From: Chryseobacterium sp. ISL-80
GTDB taxonomy: Bacteria > Bacillota > Bacilli > Bacillales > Cytobacillaceae
DNA: 64,000 nucleotides
NCBI GenBank assembly: GCA_018613055.1
Contig: JAGGQZ010000013.1
Span: 310,001 to 374,000, forward strand
Direction: 5' to 3'
Position numbers and translations under genes: made by a program. Positions 34,911 through 43,643 of the stretch are shown in pieces (the first letter of the stretch is position 1; each line of letters opens with the position of its first letter). The notes beneath the pieces were generated by a model that did no database searches, had not been told where the DNA came from, and saw nothing but the letters and a program-made list of their open reading frames with translations.

Positions 34911-36021
34911 ATGGAATTAGCAGATATCAGAAATGAGCTTGAGAAAACAGCTAAGAAATTAGCGGACTTCAGGGGGTCTCTTTGACCTCGAAAATAAGGA
35001 AGCGCGAATCGCAGAGTTAGAAGACGGCATGCTTGCGCCTGACTTCTGGGATGACCAGCAGAAGGCACAGGTCGTCATCAATGAGGCAAATGCGCTTAAA
35101 GAACAGGTAAATGTTTTTAATGAGCTTAGCGAGACATACGAAAATCTCGATTTGACTTATGAGCTTGTAAAAGAAGAGGACGATGCGGATCTTCGGGAAG
35201 AGCTGGAGAAGGAGCTTGTCGAGTTCAAAGAGCGCATGAGCGAGTTCGAGCTTCAGTTGCTGTTAAGTGAAGAATACGATAAAAATAACGCAATCCTTGA
35301 ATTGCATCCAGGTGCTGGCGGAACCGAGTCACAGGATTGGGGTTCGATGCTGTTGCGTATGTATACACGCTGGGCGGAGAAGCGCGGCTTCAAGGTTGAG
35401 ACTTTGGATTACCTTCCTGGTGACGAAGCGGGAATCAAGAGTGTCACTTTAGCGATCAAAGGTCATAATGCCTATGGATATTTAAAGGCGGAAAAAGGCG
35501 TACACCGATTGGTTCGTATATCTCCATTCGATTCTTCTGGCCGCCGCCATACTTCATTTGTATCCTGTGAAGTCATGCCGGAATTCAATAACGAAATCGA
35601 AATCGAAATCCGTCCGGAAGATCTGAAAATCGATACGTACCGTGCAAGCGGCGCCGGCGGTCAGCACATCAACACAACTGACTCAGCCGTTCGGATCACG
35701 CACTTGCCGACAGGTGTCGTTGTATCATCCCAGGCAGAACGTTCACAGATCAAGAACCGGGAAACATCGATGAAGATGCTGAAAGCAAAGCTATACCAGC
35801 GTGAAATCGAGCAGCAGCAAGCCGAACTGGACGAAATCCGCGGCGAGCAAAAAGAAATCGGCTGGGGCAGCCAGATTCGCTCCTACGTCTTCCATCCATA
35901 CTCCATGGTAAAAGACCACCGCACCAGCGCCGAATCCGGCAACGTGCAGGCTGTCATGGACGGGGATATTGATATGTTTATTGATGCTTATTTGAGGTCT
36001 AAGTTGAGTTTGGGTGAGTAA
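34911..36021 (+). CDS. prfB: peptide chain release factor 2 (programmed +1 frameshift)
   Basis: RF2 ends translation at UGA and UAA. The gene is read as 34911-34982 joined to 34984-36021 (369 residues): 24 codons from the ATG, an in-frame UGA at 34983, then a +1 shift. The second part has the codon-recognition tripeptide SPF in [16 protein letters not shown] and the catalytic GGQ in [25 protein letters not shown] precedes the ATG. An automatic call may wrongly start at the ATG at 35029, losing the N-terminal 39 residues. Confidence 0.97.
34971..34985 (+). promoter_or_regulatory. prfB programmed +1 frameshift site
   Basis: Internal Shine-Dalgarno AGGGGG (34971-34976), three bases, then CTT TGA C: ribosomes slip from CTT to TTT and continue in frame with GAC. 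This is the classical autoregulatory RF2 site; low RF2 favours the shift. Confidence 0.96.
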
Positions 36022-36036
36022 CCCAACCTTATTAGG

Positions 36037-36069
36037 AATCTCCCGCCGGGTTGGCGGGGGATTTTTTTA
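36037..36069 (+). terminator. prfB terminator
   Basis: AATCTCCCGCC pairs with GGCGGGGGATT over GGGTT, followed by seven T. Confidence 0.92.
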
Positions 36070-37023
36070 TTTCGGTTGGTACCTTCTGCTTTTTGTAGCT
36101 CCAGTCGCAATGAGATTTGAATTTGCCAGCAGCTTGGATGCTAGTTTTTGGGATGGTAAATGCACGAACGACCGAAACTGCTGATTATTGATGGTTGGGG
36201 AAATTAAGAGAAAATAGTCTTCTAATGCTTGTAAGTGGGCATCTTTAGCAGTTGCTCCGCAGTGGGGACAATTCCAAGTACCGCTGTATCTCTCCATAGC
36301 ATAACGAGTGCAAGACGGGCATTGGACTCCGGTAAGGTAATCAGATGGGGTGATTTGAAATTTTGGAAGGTGGGAATCAGGAGGCTGGTCACTCTTTAGT
36401 AATAGCTTACTTAGCTTCCTATGTTCTTTTAAGGTAAGCGTGTCTTTTTTATACTTTGAAAGAAACTCTTCAATTTTAAAAATTAGTCTTCCGGGTGGAC
36501 ATACGCGATGGTATACCTCTGGATCATTAGTGGGGTTTCGCAAGGCAGTTGAAGGGTTACTGCTGAAGACTAGGTATTCGATAGGAATCATAGGGTAATG
36601 ATGGAGATTCAGCCATTTTAGCAAGAGAATGCGGTGTCTTCTTGCCTGTAGAAGTGGGTCATCAAACGTGTCTGTCTTATCATTAAAGCTTCGGTCCATT
36701 TGATTGAATTGGGAATTGAAAGTGAGAGTGCCTGCCATGTTCTTGGATTCGATAATAATGGCGAAAGAAGGGGAGAGGAGCAAGGAGTCCATTTGGAAAT
36801 GAGTTTCACCTGTTTTTAAGCGCAAACCCTGAAATATGTGAAAGGCATCTTCATGGAGCAGGCTAGTGTAGTAGTCTAAAGTTACCTCTCCTTTGTGGCC
36901 AGCTCCGAATCTCATTGAATCCTGCAAGACTTCTGCCCGTTTGGGATGTGGATCGGGCAATCTTCTTAAGATAGCATCATTTATTTTGAGTCTTAATGGT
37001 ACTTTTCTTCTTTTAACAATCAA
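36067..37023 (-). CDS. NERD domain protein with C-terminal zinc ribbon
   Basis: A 318-residue protein with the nuclease-related domain NERD (about 40-150): GHKGEVTLDYY, FQMDSLLLSPSFAIIIESKNMAGTL and a following QMDRS, carrying the Asp...Glu-x-Lys pattern of PD-(D/E)xK-like nucleases. A C-terminal zinc ribbon (CPSC...CPHC, about 250-275) follows. NERD proteins are thought to act on DNA, but the substrate is not known. It starts with TTG (37023) after AAGGAGG. It runs convergent to prfB and is divergent from the 21-bp repeat array just upstream. Confidence 0.85.
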   Translation of the reverse strand: MIVKRRKVPLRLKINDAILRRLPDPHPKRAEVLQDSMRFGAGHKGEVTLDYYTSLLHEDAFHIFQGLRLKTGETHFQMDSLLLSPSFAIIIESKNMAGTLTFNSQFNQMDRSFNDKTDTFDDPLLQARRHRILLLKWLNLHHYPMIPIEYLVFSSNPSTALRNPTNDPEVYHRVCPPGRLIFKIEEFLSKYKKDTLTLKEHRKLSKLLLKSDQPPDSHLPKFQITPSDYLTGVQCPSCTRYAMERYSGTWNCPHCGATAKDAHLQALEDYFLLISPTINNQQFRSFVHLPSQKLASKLLANSNLIATGATKSRRYQPK

Positions 37024-37107
37024 AATTGGTTTCCTCCTTGTGTGTGATCCTAAATTCTTCGACAGAATATACTATAATTCCTGCTACAAGAGGGGGAGAT
37101 GAGAAAT

Positions 37108-37225
37108 ATTCACTAATAATCGAAGGTAATCTCTACGGAATCTCAATTATTCTCTACGAAAAAAGCATAATCTCTACGAAATGGACCACATTCTCTACGA
37201 AAACTGCAATAATCTCTACGTTTAC
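37108..37225 (+). repeat. 21-bp-phased repeat array A (TCTCTACG)
   Basis: TCTCTACG occurs exactly at 37130, 37151, 37171, 37192 and 37213: spacings 21, 20, 21 and 21 bp. A degenerate copy (ATTCACTAAT) is near 37108. Each core is preceded by AA or AT and usually followed by AAA. The motif is the reverse complement of that in array B at 46.76 kb. The array fills the gap between the NERD gene start and the end of the CoA-disulfide reductase gene (37024-37339), where nothing else is recognised. Confidence 0.85.
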
Positions 37226-37339
37226 CAATTAACTAGGAAAATACAAAAGCCAGTCACCTTCTTTTAGCAATCCCACCCACCCAACCCGCACGCGTGCTGT
37301 ACCAAAAAAAGCGGCCCCCCGAAGAAGGCCGCTCCCAAA

Positions 37340-39913
37340 TTAGATAAACAAATTCAATCCAGAATCCTCAGCATCTCCAAGATATGCTGCAACTCCGCCG
37401 ATCTCGACTCCATCAATCAGCTCTTCTTTTGAAATCCCCATAATGTCCATGCTCATGCCACAGGCGACGAGCTTCACGCCGGCGTCCATGGCGTTTTTCA
37501 TCAGGGTTTCTAGGCTGTCGACGTTTTTGTTGGCCATGACGGTCTTGATCATCTTCGCACCCATGCCGCCCATGTTCATCTTGGATAATGGCAGGTCGTT
37601 TGCGCCCTTTGGCATCATCATGCTGAACATTTTTGCCATCATGTCCTTCTCGGTTGCCGGTGCGTCATTGCGCTTCAGGATGTTCAGTCCCCAGAAGGTG
37701 AAGAACAAGGTTACCTCTTTACCCATCGCCGCGGCGCCGGATGCGATGATGAAGGTTGCGATGGCCTTGTCGAGGTCACCGCTGAACACGACCATCGTTG
37801 CACCGTTTTTAGCTGGAACAGCTGTTGGCTTGCCTGTAGGAACTTCCACCGGTGCTGCCATCGTATTCAAAGGCACCACGAAGTTTCCTTTCATGATCTG
37901 TGCCTTGAATCTCTTATCCTCAAACTTGTTACTGATTAGCTTGTTACCGGTCTTTTCGCACCATGCCTTGATGTCCTTCGCGAATCCTGGATCTGTTGCG
38001 TGGACTTCCATCACCTCGCCGTCCTGCATGTCGCCGATTGTTTTGTACACCTTCATGATTGGGCCAGGGCAAGACAGGCCGCAAGCATCAAGAGTCGTCT
38101 TCACGGTTGGCGGTACAGTTGCGACGGAAGGAGCCGCAGCCACTAAAGCTGCCTCAACTGCTAATCCAACACTGCTCTGCGCAGCACCAGCAGCAATCTC
38201 CTCCATCGCAGCATTACGCTGGGCAACACCATTATCGCTGATTGGTGTACCACAGTTCTGGCTGGCATCCGGCTCGTAGACACAAGAGTAAGTCTTATAT
38301 CCGCCATCCAGATTGCGAACATTGAATCCAGCCTGCTTAAGGATACGTGAAGCAAGGTAGCCGCGGAGACCGACCTGGCAGTATACATACACTTCTTTCG
38401 TAGGAATCTCTCCAAGTCTCTCACGAAGCTCCCCAAGCGGGATGTTAACAGATCCCTCAATCATGCCCATGTCGCGCTCGATTGGCTCACGGACGTCAAT
38501 CAGGTAGCCGCCGTCTGCAAGGATGTCGTTGATTTCATGCCATTGAACGGTTTCCACAAGACCTTCGGCGATATTCTTCGCTGCGTAACCTGCCATGTTG
38601 ACTGGGTCTTTTGCAGAAGAATATGGTGGTGCGTATGCCAGCTCAAGATCTGGCAGGTCGAAAATCGTCATGCCGCCTTTGATGGCAGTTGCCAGAACGT
38701 CGATACGTTTGTCGGCACCATCATAAGACACTGCTTGAGCACCAAAGATTTTTCCTGTCTCGCGGTCAAAGATCAATTTTAGCGCGATAGGGAACGCACC
38801 TGGATAGTATCCGGCGTGAGAGCTTGGGTGAACATGCACGACATCGTAAGAAATGCCAAGACGCTTCAATGTTTTCTCGTTGTTACCTGTGGCGGCAACG
38901 GTCATGTCGAACACCTTCGCGATGGAGGTGCCAAGTGTTCCCTGGTACTTGGAGTCGATGCCGTTGATATGGTCAGCAACGATACGTCCCTGACGGTTGG
39001 CAGGCCATGCAAGCGGAATATGGGTCGCCTGTCCGTTGATGTAGTCCTTCACTTCAATCGCGTCACCAATTGCGTAAATGCTTTCGTCAGCTGTCTGCAG
39101 GCGTTCGTTGACACGGATGGTACCGCGCAAGCCAAGCTCCAGCCCAGCTTCCTTAGCCAATTTATTTTCTGGAGCAACGCCAATCGCAAGGATGACCAAA
39201 TCTGTCTCGATTTGCTTGCCGCTGTTTAAATTGATTAACTTACCGTTGTTTTCAAATGATTTCACGCCATCTTCAAGAACCAGGTTCACACTTTTTTCCC
39301 GCAGATGCTGGTGTAAAATAGAAGCCATTTCAAAGTCGATCGGCGCCATGATCTGGTCTGCCATCTCAACTAAAGTTACTTCGACGCCGCGTTCCCAGAG
39401 GTTTTCGGCCATTTCAACACCGATGAAGCCGCCGCCGATGACTGTTGCTTTCTTCGGCTTCTGCTCATCGACATATGCCTTGATTTTATCAGTGTCCGGA
39501 ATATTGCGAAGCGTGAACAATGCTTCCGCTTCACCAATGCCTGGAATCGGAGGCTTGATTGGGCTAGCCCCTGGTGAAAGAACCAGTACATCATAATTTT
39601 CTTCATATCTCTTACCAGTTTTTAAATCAGTAATTTCTACTACCTTGTGTTCACGGTCAATACGAGTCACTTCGCTCAGATTGCGAATGTCCATGTTGAA
39701 TTTCTTGGACATGCCTTCAACTGTTTGCACAAGCAATGCATCGCGTTCCTGGATGGCACCGCCGATATAATATGGAAGGCCGCAGTTTGCGAAAGAAATA
39801 TATTCACCGCGTTCGATCATCACGATTTCTGTCTGTTCATCCAATCTTCTTAAACGTGCAGCAGTTGTAGCCCCGCCAGCAACTCCACCTACGATTACCA
39901 CTTTTTTAGCCAT
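37340..39913 (-). CDS. CoA-disulfide reductase/rhodanese/TusA/DsrE fusion protein
   Basis: An 857-residue sulfur-handling fusion. Residues 1-450 are a pyridine nucleotide-disulfide oxidoreductase: FAD motif GGVAGGATTA at 9-18, active-site Cys44 in SFANCGLPYY as in CoA-disulfide reductase, a NAD motif (VIGGGFIGVEMAE) near 160, and the dimerisation domain. Residues about 460-555 are a rhodanese domain with the Cys loop YCQVGLRGY. About 605-685 is TusA-like with the CGLSCPGP signature. About 700-857 is a DsrE-like domain. Such fusions are thought to reduce persulfides or polysulfides and pass sulfane sulfur. GAGGGTAA precedes the ATG. It is transcribed alone on the minus strand. Confidence 0.92.
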   Translation of the reverse strand: MAKKVVIVGGVAGGATTAARLRRLDEQTEIVMIERGEYISFANCGLPYYIGGAIQERDALLVQTVEGMSKKFNMDIRNLSEVTRIDREHKVVEITDLKTGKRYEENYDVLVLSPGASPIKPPIPGIGEAEALFTLRNIPDTDKIKAYVDEQKPKKATVIGGGFIGVEMAENLWERGVEVTLVEMADQIMAPIDFEMASILHQHLREKSVNLVLEDGVKSFENNGKLINLNSGKQIETDLVILAIGVAPENKLAKEAGLELGLRGTIRVNERLQTADESIYAIGDAIEVKDYINGQATHIPLAWPANRQGRIVADHINGIDSKYQGTLGTSIAKVFDMTVAATGNNEKTLKRLGISYDVVHVHPSSHAGYYPGAFPIALKLIFDRETGKIFGAQAVSYDGADKRIDVLATAIKGGMTIFDLPDLELAYAPPYSSAKDPVNMAGYAAKNIAEGLVETVQWHEINDILADGGYLIDVREPIERDMGMIEGSVNIPLGELRERLGEIPTKEVYVYCQVGLRGYLASRILKQAGFNVRNLDGGYKTYSCVYEPDASQNCGTPISDNGVAQRNAAMEEIAAGAAQSSVGLAVEAALVAAAPSVATVPPTVKTTLDACGLSCPGPIMKVYKTIGDMQDGEVMEVHATDPGFAKDIKAWCEKTGNKLISNKFEDKRFKAQIMKGNFVVPLNTMAAPVEVPTGKPTAVPAKNGATMVVFSGDLDKAIATFIIASGAAAMGKEVTLFFTFWGLNILKRNDAPATEKDMMAKMFSMMMPKGANDLPLSKMNMGGMGAKMIKTVMANKNVDSLETLMKNAMDAGVKLVACGMSMDIMGISKEELIDGVEIGGVAAYLGDAEDSGLNLFI

Positions 39914-40026
39914 ATATATTACCCTCTTTCTAGAGAATTTTATTGTGTAAAGTTGAGCAATCTCAGTTAAAAAAATAATTTCTTCTTATTACAGGAAAGA
40001 CTAATCAATATGACCGCATCCTTATA

Positions 40027-40042
40027 CGTGAAATATATCACA
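40027..40042 (-). promoter_or_regulatory. FNR/CRP-like palindrome upstream of the CoA-disulfide reductase gene
   Basis: On the minus strand TGTGA-TATATT-TCACG: nine of ten conserved bases of TGTGA-N6-TCACA, 114 bp before the gene start. Redox control would fit a sulfur-redox enzyme, but no well-placed -10 was identified. The rest of the gap 39914-40243 holds nothing else recognised. Confidence 0.35.
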
Positions 40043-40243
40043 AAGTACGACTAGGGGTAAGGGTATTTGGTGAATCGTCAAACAATGTTCATAATTTCAC
40101 AAATTTCTGCAGGTAAGTCGAAACATTTGCTTAAAAAATCTCTGGTTCCTAATTGACACTGTGTTGCCTAAAAAAAGATGACAGAACTCTCCATATAAAA
40201 TCGAAGTCTTTCTTTCATCCTTTAACACGGCGCACTGCTAGCG

Positions 40244-40272
40244 TTTACAGAAAATTCGACACATGCTATACT
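40244..40272 (+). promoter_or_regulatory. sigma-A promoter of the yitT-family gene
   Basis: TTTACA (40244-40249), 17-bp spacer, TATACT (40267-40272). It overlaps the first in-frame ATG (40263), which therefore cannot be the start and supports the TTG at 40308. Confidence 0.7.
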
Positions 40273-40307
40273 CACTGACGGCATTAATGGAAAAAGGGGA
40301 TAGGACA

Positions 40308-41171
40308 TTGAAAAAACGGCGAAATCGGACGATTAATCCAGCTTTTTACAAGCTGATTGAATATGTATATGTGTTGATAGGTTCTGGAATTGTGGCTGTA
40401 TCGTTTAATGTGTTCCTGCTGCCGAACCGTGTGGCTTCAGGCGGAGTGAGCGGGATCAGTACTATTTTGGATGCGACGCTTGGCTGGGAGCCGGCATACG
40501 TGCAATGGGCTTTTAATATCCCGTTGTTTATCGCGGGGGTTGTTTTACTAGGAAGACAATATGGGTATAAAACTCTTGCAGGAACCATTTTCCTTCCATT
40601 TGTCGTGTTCCTGACGAATGATGTGAAGCCCTGGACTCTCGATCCTTTGCTTGGGTCATTGTTCGGCGGCATCGGTGTCGGTCTGGGCCTTGGGATAGTA
40701 TTTAGAGGAAATGCGTCAACTGGCGGTACGGATTTGGCCGCGCAAATCATCCATAAGTACACTGGACTTTCACTTGGGACCTGCGTGGCGTTAATTGATG
40801 GACTCATTGTATTGTCGGCAGCGATTGTCTTTGATATTGAACGCGGTCTTTATGCTTTGATCGGGCTTTATGTGACTAGTAAAACAATCGACCTTGTGCA
40901 GGTTGGCATCGGGCGCTCGAAGATGGCGATGGTCATCACGAACCGCCAGGATGAAGTTCGCGAAGCGATTTTGAATAAAATTGACCGTGGAGTGACAAAA
41001 CTATCAGCATACGGCGGCTATACGGACCAGGAACGGCCAATCATTATGTGTGTTGTGGACCAGACGGAGTTCACAAAATTGAAACAATTGGTCCAATCCA
41101 TTGATCCTGCTGCATTTGTGATCGTAATGGATGCTTCAGAGGTATTGGGCGAGGGTTTTAAAAGGGCTTAG
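40308..41171 (+). CDS. yvjA: YitT family membrane protein (YvjA)
   Basis: A 287-residue YitT-family protein with about five membrane segments (residues about 13-35, 55-75, 80-100, 110-130, 150-175) and a C-terminal cytoplasmic DUF2179 domain (MAMVITNRQDEVREAILNKIDRGVTKLSAYGGYT). Conserved membrane motif LLPNRVASGGVSGISTIL and GNASTGGTDLAAQI. Function is unknown. Start TTG at 40308 follows GGGGATAGG and lies downstream of a good promoter. Its place before cccB and ftsEX matches yvjA of B. subtilis. Confidence 0.88.
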   Translation: MKKRRNRTINPAFYKLIEYVYVLIGSGIVAVSFNVFLLPNRVASGGVSGISTILDATLGWEPAYVQWAFNIPLFIAGVVLLGRQYGYKTLAGTIFLPFVVFLTNDVKPWTLDPLLGSLFGGIGVGLGLGIVFRGNASTGGTDLAAQIIHKYTGLSLGTCVALIDGLIVLSAAIVFDIERGLYALIGLYVTSKTIDLVQVGIGRSKMAMVITNRQDEVREAILNKIDRGVTKLSAYGGYTDQERPIIMCVVDQTEFTKLKQLVQSIDPAAFVIVMDASEVLGEGFKRA

Positions 41172-41222
41172 TATTGGTATAAAATAGTCGTGTATGCAAA
41201 ATTTTCTTAGGGGGAGTTAAGT

Positions 41223-41537
41223 TTGAAGAAGAAATTATTAGCTCTATTAATGGGAACCTCCTTGGCACTGGCAGCCTGCGGCGGTGGTGGCGGCGATGAA
41301 GCTGGCGGCGACAAAGCTGGTGCAGATCCGGAAAAGCTTTTTAACCAAAAATGCTCAAGCTGCCATGGCGGCAATCTTGAAGGCGGCGTAGGACCAAAGT
41401 TAAGTGATGTAGGTTCACGTCTATCACAGGATGAGATTGAAAGCACAATCGCCAATGGTAAAGGGTCAATGCCTCCAAAATTATTGGAAGGTGACGACGC
41501 TTCCGCAGTGGCTGAATGGCTGGCAAACAAGAAATAA
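41223..41537 (+). CDS. cccB: cytochrome c-551 lipoprotein
   Basis: CccB is a small membrane-anchored cytochrome c that carries electrons on the outer face of the membrane. The 104-residue precursor has a lipoprotein signal with lipobox LALAAC (Cys19), a Gly/Asp-rich linker (20-36), the haem motif CSSCH (45-49) and the axial Met84 in GKGSMPP. It starts with TTG (41223) after AGGGGGAG. A terminator follows. Confidence 0.95.
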   Translation: MKKKLLALLMGTSLALAACGGGGGDEAGGDKAGADPEKLFNQKCSSCHGGNLEGGVGPKLSDVGSRLSQDEIESTIANGKGSMPPKLLEGDDASAVAEWLANKK

Positions 41538-41550
41538 GGTCTATGAGGGA

Positions 41551-41584
41551 AACGTTCTGATCATCATCAGGACGTTTTTTTTAC
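41551..41584 (+). terminator. cccB terminator
   Basis: AACGTTCTGAT pairs with ATCAGGACGTT over CATC, followed by eight T. Confidence 0.9.
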
Positions 41585-41900
41585 GCCGATTTTACCAGTC
41601 TGATACGAGGGTTATTGCTGTCCTTATGCATTTTTGTAAAATCGCCAAATTATTTAGCAATTCAGCAAGCTTCACAATTTGTACATACAAGTTATAGCAT
41701 TTTTTGTTACATATCAGTAATAAAACTGAAAATTCGACAAATGGAGAAGTGTTGAAGAGGTGCGGATTTTACTAGATAAATAGCTAACTTAGCACAATAA
41801 ATAGGTTCATAAATTACCCTCAATAGGTATAAAGTGGTATTTTTTATGTAATTTGAAAAGAAACTGTAATATAATAAGGGGTTTTTTTGATAGTGTGAGA

Positions 41901-41909
41901 TGCTATAAT
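41901..41909 (+). promoter_or_regulatory. candidate extended -10 promoter for ftsEX
   Basis: TGCTATAAT (41901-41909) matches TGnTATAAT about 65 bp before ftsE; the -35 region is poor. The preceding AT-rich stretch 41585-41900 shows no ORF with a ribosome site and nothing else recognised. Confidence 0.5.
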
Positions 41910-41974
41910 AGGTTTGTTACAAATTGTCGAAGAATAGCCGTGTGATAAGACTAACTATCTAAGGTGATACAAAA

Positions 41975-42661
41975 ATGATCGATATGCAGGATGTTTACAA
42001 GACTTATTCCAACGGCATCATGGCCGCGAATGGATTTAATGTTCATATAGATGCAGGTGAATTTTTATACGTGGTAGGACCCAGCGGTGCCGGGAAATCT
42101 ACTTTTATAAAAATGATGTACCGGGAAGTGAAGCCTTCAAAAGGTTCCATCATTATAAATGGTGTCAATCTCGCAAAGCTTAAGGACAGCAAAGTGCCAT
42201 TGCTTCGCCGCAATATTGGCGTGGTATTCCAGGACTTCAAATTGCTCAATACTCTTTCAGTCTATGAAAATGTCGCGTTTGCGATGGAGGTTATTGAGGA
42301 ATCACCACAATATATCAAAAAGCGGGTAATGGAGACTTTGGAACTTGTCGGGTTGAAGCATAAGGCCAGAGCGCTACCGACTGAGCTTTCAGGCGGGGAG
42401 CAGCAGCGCGTTGCTATCGCTCGTTCAATAGTGAACGCACCGAAAGTGGTGATTGCCGATGAGCCAACGGGTAACCTTGATCCGGACACTTCATGGGAAA
42501 TCATGAACATCTTTGAAGAAATCAATATGAGGGGAACCACGATTGTCATGGCTACCCACAACAAAGAAATCGTCAACACAATCAAGCATCGCGTTATTGC
42601 GATCGAGAACGGCCGGATTGCGCGTGATGAAATGAAAGGTGATTACGGATATGAAAGCTAG
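41975..42661 (+). CDS. ftsE: cell division ATP-binding protein FtsE
   Basis: FtsE is the ATPase of the FtsEX complex, which in Bacillus activates a cell-wall hydrolase during elongation rather than working at the septum. The 228-residue protein has Walker A GPSGAGKS (near residue 36), signature LSGGEQQRVAIARS, Walker B VVIADEPTGNLD and the switch His in MATHNKEI. CTAAGGTGAT precedes the ATG. It overlaps ftsX by 11 bases. Confidence 0.97.
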   Translation: MIDMQDVYKTYSNGIMAANGFNVHIDAGEFLYVVGPSGAGKSTFIKMMYREVKPSKGSIIINGVNLAKLKDSKVPLLRRNIGVVFQDFKLLNTLSVYENVAFAMEVIEESPQYIKKRVMETLELVGLKHKARALPTELSGGEQQRVAIARSIVNAPKVVIADEPTGNLDPDTSWEIMNIFEEINMRGTTIVMATHNKEIVNTIKHRVIAIENGRIARDEMKGDYGYES

Positions 42662-43544
42662 AACATTCCGCCGCCACATTCGTGAAAGCTTTAAAAGCTT
42701 AGGCCGGAATGGCTGGATGACGTTCGCATCCGTAAGTGCCGTAACGGTTACCTTGCTTTTGGTCGGTGTCTTTTTCGTCATTATGATGAATTTAAATAAA
42801 GTCGCAACCACAATTGAGGAGGATGTAGAAATCCGAGTCCATGTGGATGCAGCAGCGAATGACAAAGATAAAAAGGTATTGGAACAGCAAATCAATCAGG
42901 TTTCTGGTATCAAGAATGTAACTTTTTCTCCTAAGGAAAAAGAGCTTGAGAATCTGATCGACAGTCTTGGAGACCAGGGTGAAGCCTTCCAGCTGTTTGA
43001 GCAGGACAATCCTTTGAACGATGTGTTCGTCGTAAAGACGAAAAATCCTACTGACACAATGAAAGTCGCAAAGAAGATCGAGAAGCTGAATTATGTAGCA
43101 ACTGTAAAATATGGTCAGGGCAAGGTTGAAAAACTATTCGGTTTTATCAAAGTAAGCCGTAATGTCGGACTCGTCCTCATTGTCGGACTTCTTTTTACTG
43201 CCATGTTCCTGATTTCCAATACAATTAAAATCACAATTATGGCGCGTAAACGAGAGATTGAGATTATGAGACTCGTTGGAGCGACAAACGGTTTTATCAG
43301 GTGGCCGTTCTTCCTTGAAGGACTATGGTTGGGTATTCTTGGAGCGGTGATTCCGATCGCCGTCGTATCAGCAGCGTATTATTACGCTTACGACTTCTTG
43401 AACGAAAAGCTAAAAGATCATTTCATAAGATTGCTTGAATTTAACCCGTTTGTTTACCAGTTATCAGCCATCCTGATCATTATGGGTGCTGCAATTGGAA
43501 TCTGGGGAAGTCTCATGTCCGTCCGTAAGTTCTTGAAGGTGTAA
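42651..43544 (+). CDS. ftsX: cell division protein FtsX
   Basis: FtsX is the membrane partner of FtsE. The 297-residue protein has a first membrane segment (about 25-48), a large extracytoplasmic loop (about 50-165) that contacts the hydrolase, then three more segments with the conserved MARKREIEIMRLVGATNGFIRWPFFLEG. A GTG at 42639 is in frame, but AAAGGTGAT is better spaced for the ATG at 42651. Confidence 0.96.
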   Translation: MKARTFRRHIRESFKSLGRNGWMTFASVSAVTVTLLLVGVFFVIMMNLNKVATTIEEDVEIRVHVDAAANDKDKKVLEQQINQVSGIKNVTFSPKEKELENLIDSLGDQGEAFQLFEQDNPLNDVFVVKTKNPTDTMKVAKKIEKLNYVATVKYGQGKVEKLFGFIKVSRNVGLVLIVGLLFTAMFLISNTIKITIMARKREIEIMRLVGATNGFIRWPFFLEGLWLGILGAVIPIAVVSAAYYYAYDFLNEKLKDHFIRLLEFNPFVYQLSAILIIMGAAIGIWGSLMSVRKFLKV

Positions 43545-43643
43545 GGGAGATTGAAATTCTTCCTTAACACTACATAAATAATAGACGATAGATAGAAAGA
43601 CAAAGTTACGAAACTATCATGAGTAAGAGAGGGGAAAGATCTA

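Noticed and set aside
37108-37225. CRISPR array at the phased repeats (also 46759-46871 and 55425-55524)
   Set aside because: Repeat cores are only 8-10 bp and spacers 11-13 bp, far too short; spacers are AT-rich and partly alike; no cas genes are present.
37443-38279. 278-codon frame opposite the CoA-disulfide reductase gene
   Set aside because: A shadow of the real gene, whose domains are all recognisable; no ribosome site.
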